Assembly (NCBI GenBank): GCA_022749755.1 | Contig: CM040444.1 | Location: forward strand, 1,743,026-1,807,025 | Direction: 5' to 3' | Source of the DNA: Azadirachta indica | Taxonomy: Eukaryota > Streptophyta > Magnoliopsida > Sapindales > Meliaceae | Length of the DNA: 64,000 nucleotides | In this document: piece after piece, positions 61,670 through 64,000 of the stretch | How the letters are laid out: each line of letters begins with the position of its first letter | How positions within the stretch are numbered: the first letter of the stretch is position 1 | The notes under the pieces: model-generated | Told to the model about the DNA's origin: nothing | The model's input: only the letters and a program-made list of their open reading frames with translations | The model's database searches: none | Made by a program: the position numbers and the translations under genes

Positions 61670-64000
61670 AGTCAAACTTGTTGAAATCAAGTTTGAGAGA
61701 TTGAGTATGGGAAAGTGCAAAAATATAAGAAGATTAAAATGAAGGGAGGAACGAAATAAAAAATAAATAAAATAAAATTATTTATTAATACTTTTTAACA
61801 GATAAATTTATTGTGTACAATTACAAATTTTTAATGAAAAAATTGACATACACTCCCCTAATCTTTAGAGAAATAAATACTCTTATCAAATTTACATAAA
61901 TAGACAGATAACCATCCTCGACTTTTATTTTCATTAGTTAATCGGTTAGATTATTATTATTTGTAGTTCTAAACTTTTAAATAATAACAATTTAGGAAAT
62001 AATTATTCTAATTATAGCAATTTAGTCCCTATTTTAATATTTTTTTTACGATTTACTAAGGTTTAAAATTTTAATTTATTATTTCAACAAAAATTTTAAA
62101 AAATATTATTATTAACAAAATTTTTACAATGAATTAAACTAAATTCATATGTTAAAATATTTTTAATCCTCTTTTTTTTTTTCTTTCTTAATAATAATTT
62201 GATATTTGAAAAAATAGAGAATGTTCGATTCTCACAACCTGTTGTTTGACCTAATACCTCGATGCGCCTGTTGTTTTTATAATATCTTGAATACCTCCAT
62301 TATTCGCTGACATGGTTAAATGTAATAACATTTGAATCCCTAAAATTTAGCTTATTAATTTAAATAGTATTAATAGTTTCATAAATACATATAAAAAGTT
62401 TAATTTATTAAAAATTAATAATTATACCTTTATATAATAATAATTAGCTAAAAAATTATTTTAACTCCTATTTGAATATAAATATTAAAATAATAATATA
62501 TATTATTTTATAACACATTGAATATAAATTTATAAATTATCTTTTGTACATAAGTTATTTAAACTTTGAATTTTTTTTTAACGTGATATTCATAAATTGA
62601 AAGATCAATTTTATAATTTTCTAAAAAAAATATTTTATTTATTTTGAGATTATAAAATTGATAATTCAATTTTATTTAATATTTAAAAAATTCAAAATTT
62701 AAATAAATTTTTTTTTCTCTCAAAAATAAATTTATAATATTTTATTTAAGATTTAATATAAAAATATTATTTATATTGACTAACATATGTAAAGAATTAT
62801 ATATTTAAAAAATATCATACCATTACTATTAAATATGTAAATTTATCTATATAAATTAATATGACAATGTTATATCATATTCTTCATATTTTACATTTTC
62901 ATAAAAAAATTTAATTTGACATTTTTTTAGTTGTAAATTTCATTCTTTTAGTTTAAAATATCATTTTTTTTTCTGCAAAACTTATAATTGTTTTGACTTC
63001 TGAAAGAAAATTAATGACATGTGAGTCTTTAAAGTTTAACTTATTAACCTCATTAGTCCTACTTAGTAATTTTAAACATAGCTATAAAAAATTATTTTAT
63101 TAAAAAATAATGATTATATAGTTATTTAATAGTAGTTAGCTAAAAAATTAATAATAGTCAGCTAAAAAATAAATAAAATATTAGATGTATGATTTATTTT
63201 ATTTATTTTCTAATACCTATATAATATTAAATTGTTAATATATTGTAAAATTTTATGTTTATGTTATAGTACGATAGTTATGATTATATATAATTATAAA
63301 TATTGTATTATAATATATTTTTTTATTTTATAGATTAGTATTTATTTATAATTTATTTTATTTGTTTTCTAATACCTAACTAATATTGAATTGTAAAATA
63401 AATAAACTTATATTTTAATTATATATATTAATAAATATTTAGTTATCCATGTACTATAAAATAATATATATTATTATTTTTATATTTATTTTTCAATTAG
63501 GATTGAAAATAATTGTTTAGCTAATTACTATTATATAAGGGTATAATTGTTATTTTTAATAAATTAGAATTTTATAAGTATTTTTAAAACTATTAAGATT
63601 ATTTAAATTAATAAGCTAAACTTTTTAAACATTTATATGTTATTATACTTAACTCTGTCAACTGATAGAAGAAAAATTTCTAGTATTATAGAAACAAGAG
63701 AGAGTATTGAGATATTAAGATAAACAATAGGGGGAATTGAGAATTCTCTCTTTAAAAAAATCTGAAATATTTTTTTAAACATTTTTTATATATAATATAT
63801 TTATTTAAAAGATTATATTAAGCTCATTATATTTTATTAATAAAAATTATGAAAATATAGATAAAAATATAAATATATTTGATGCCATTTGTTATTGTTA
63901 AATAGAATTAGTAATTAAATATATTTTATATTATTTAAAATATAAAAAAGAAGAGAATTTTCATTATTTCTATTGGTATAATATATATATATATATATAA

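Larger units (their letters stand above)
60000..64000. repeat. Distal flank, unit C (diverged third copy)
   Basis: 60000-60370, 60925-61243 and 61670-61850 align with 30897-31300, 31315-31634 plus 32432-32560, and 32560-32700 in copy B. The order is conserved but identity is much lower than between A and B. Beyond about 61900 the sequence is AT-rich and resemblance is loose. A (TG)n run lies at about 60843-60859 and an (AT)n run at about 63980-64000. No genes. Confidence 0.6.

Overview
The window is AT-rich, repeat-dense nuclear DNA from a dicotyledonous plant. The evidence is a spliced TIR-NB-ARC-LRR (TNL) disease-resistance gene family, which is typical of eudicots, set among Ty1-copia, LINE, Mutator (MULE) and hAT elements. 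The TNL proteins look like those of woody rosids such as Citrus and relatives, but that is an impression and no search could be run. I saw no bacterial, organellar or CRISPR signals and no rRNA or tRNA genes.

The layout is a degenerate tandem TNL array, genes on the minus strand. Positions 1-12056 (copy A) and 29758-41814 (copy B) are near-identical copies of a 12-kb block: AT-rich flank carrying a 795-bp Mutator-like insertion, then an old, disabled copia retrotransposon. Copy A runs into a 100-N gap at 12057-12156. Right of the gap is TNL1 (12157-14553): intact TIR and NB-ARC exons, a frameshift after the MHD region, and an LRR cut by the gap. From 14.6 to 29.7 kb lie the TNL1 upstream flank, a 5'-truncated LINE end, a 279-bp TRIM/SMART-type element, two relict TIR exons (one split by a 1738-bp hAT-type element), a probable solo LTR with a nested 505-bp hAT-type element, and a 359-bp long-TIR MITE. 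Several are dated or confirmed by paralogous empty sites inside the window.

Copy B continues past the point where copy A stops: the rest of the copia pol, polypurine tract and 3' LTR (to about 43918), then a 7.6-kb MULE (about 44497-52128) with a decayed MuDR-type transposase on the plus strand and a convergent multi-exon Ulp1-like peptidase gene on the minus strand. TNL2 (52781-56812) follows. It keeps the full TIR, NB-ARC, LRR and C-terminal-domain exon layout but carries at least eight lesions. Its upstream flank and a third, more diverged copy of the distal flank (C) fill 56.8-64.0 kb.

Nothing here is clearly a functional full-length gene. TNL1 is the best candidate for an expressed product, predicted at about 532 residues with TIR and NB-ARC but no LRR. 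The strongest leads are the near-identical 12-kb duplication ending at a placeholder gap (recent duplication or assembly artefact; the gap may hide roughly 12.6 kb), the MULE with inverted motif arrays on either side of its Ulp1 gene, and the very small TRIM/SMART-type element with both target duplications and paralogous empty sites.
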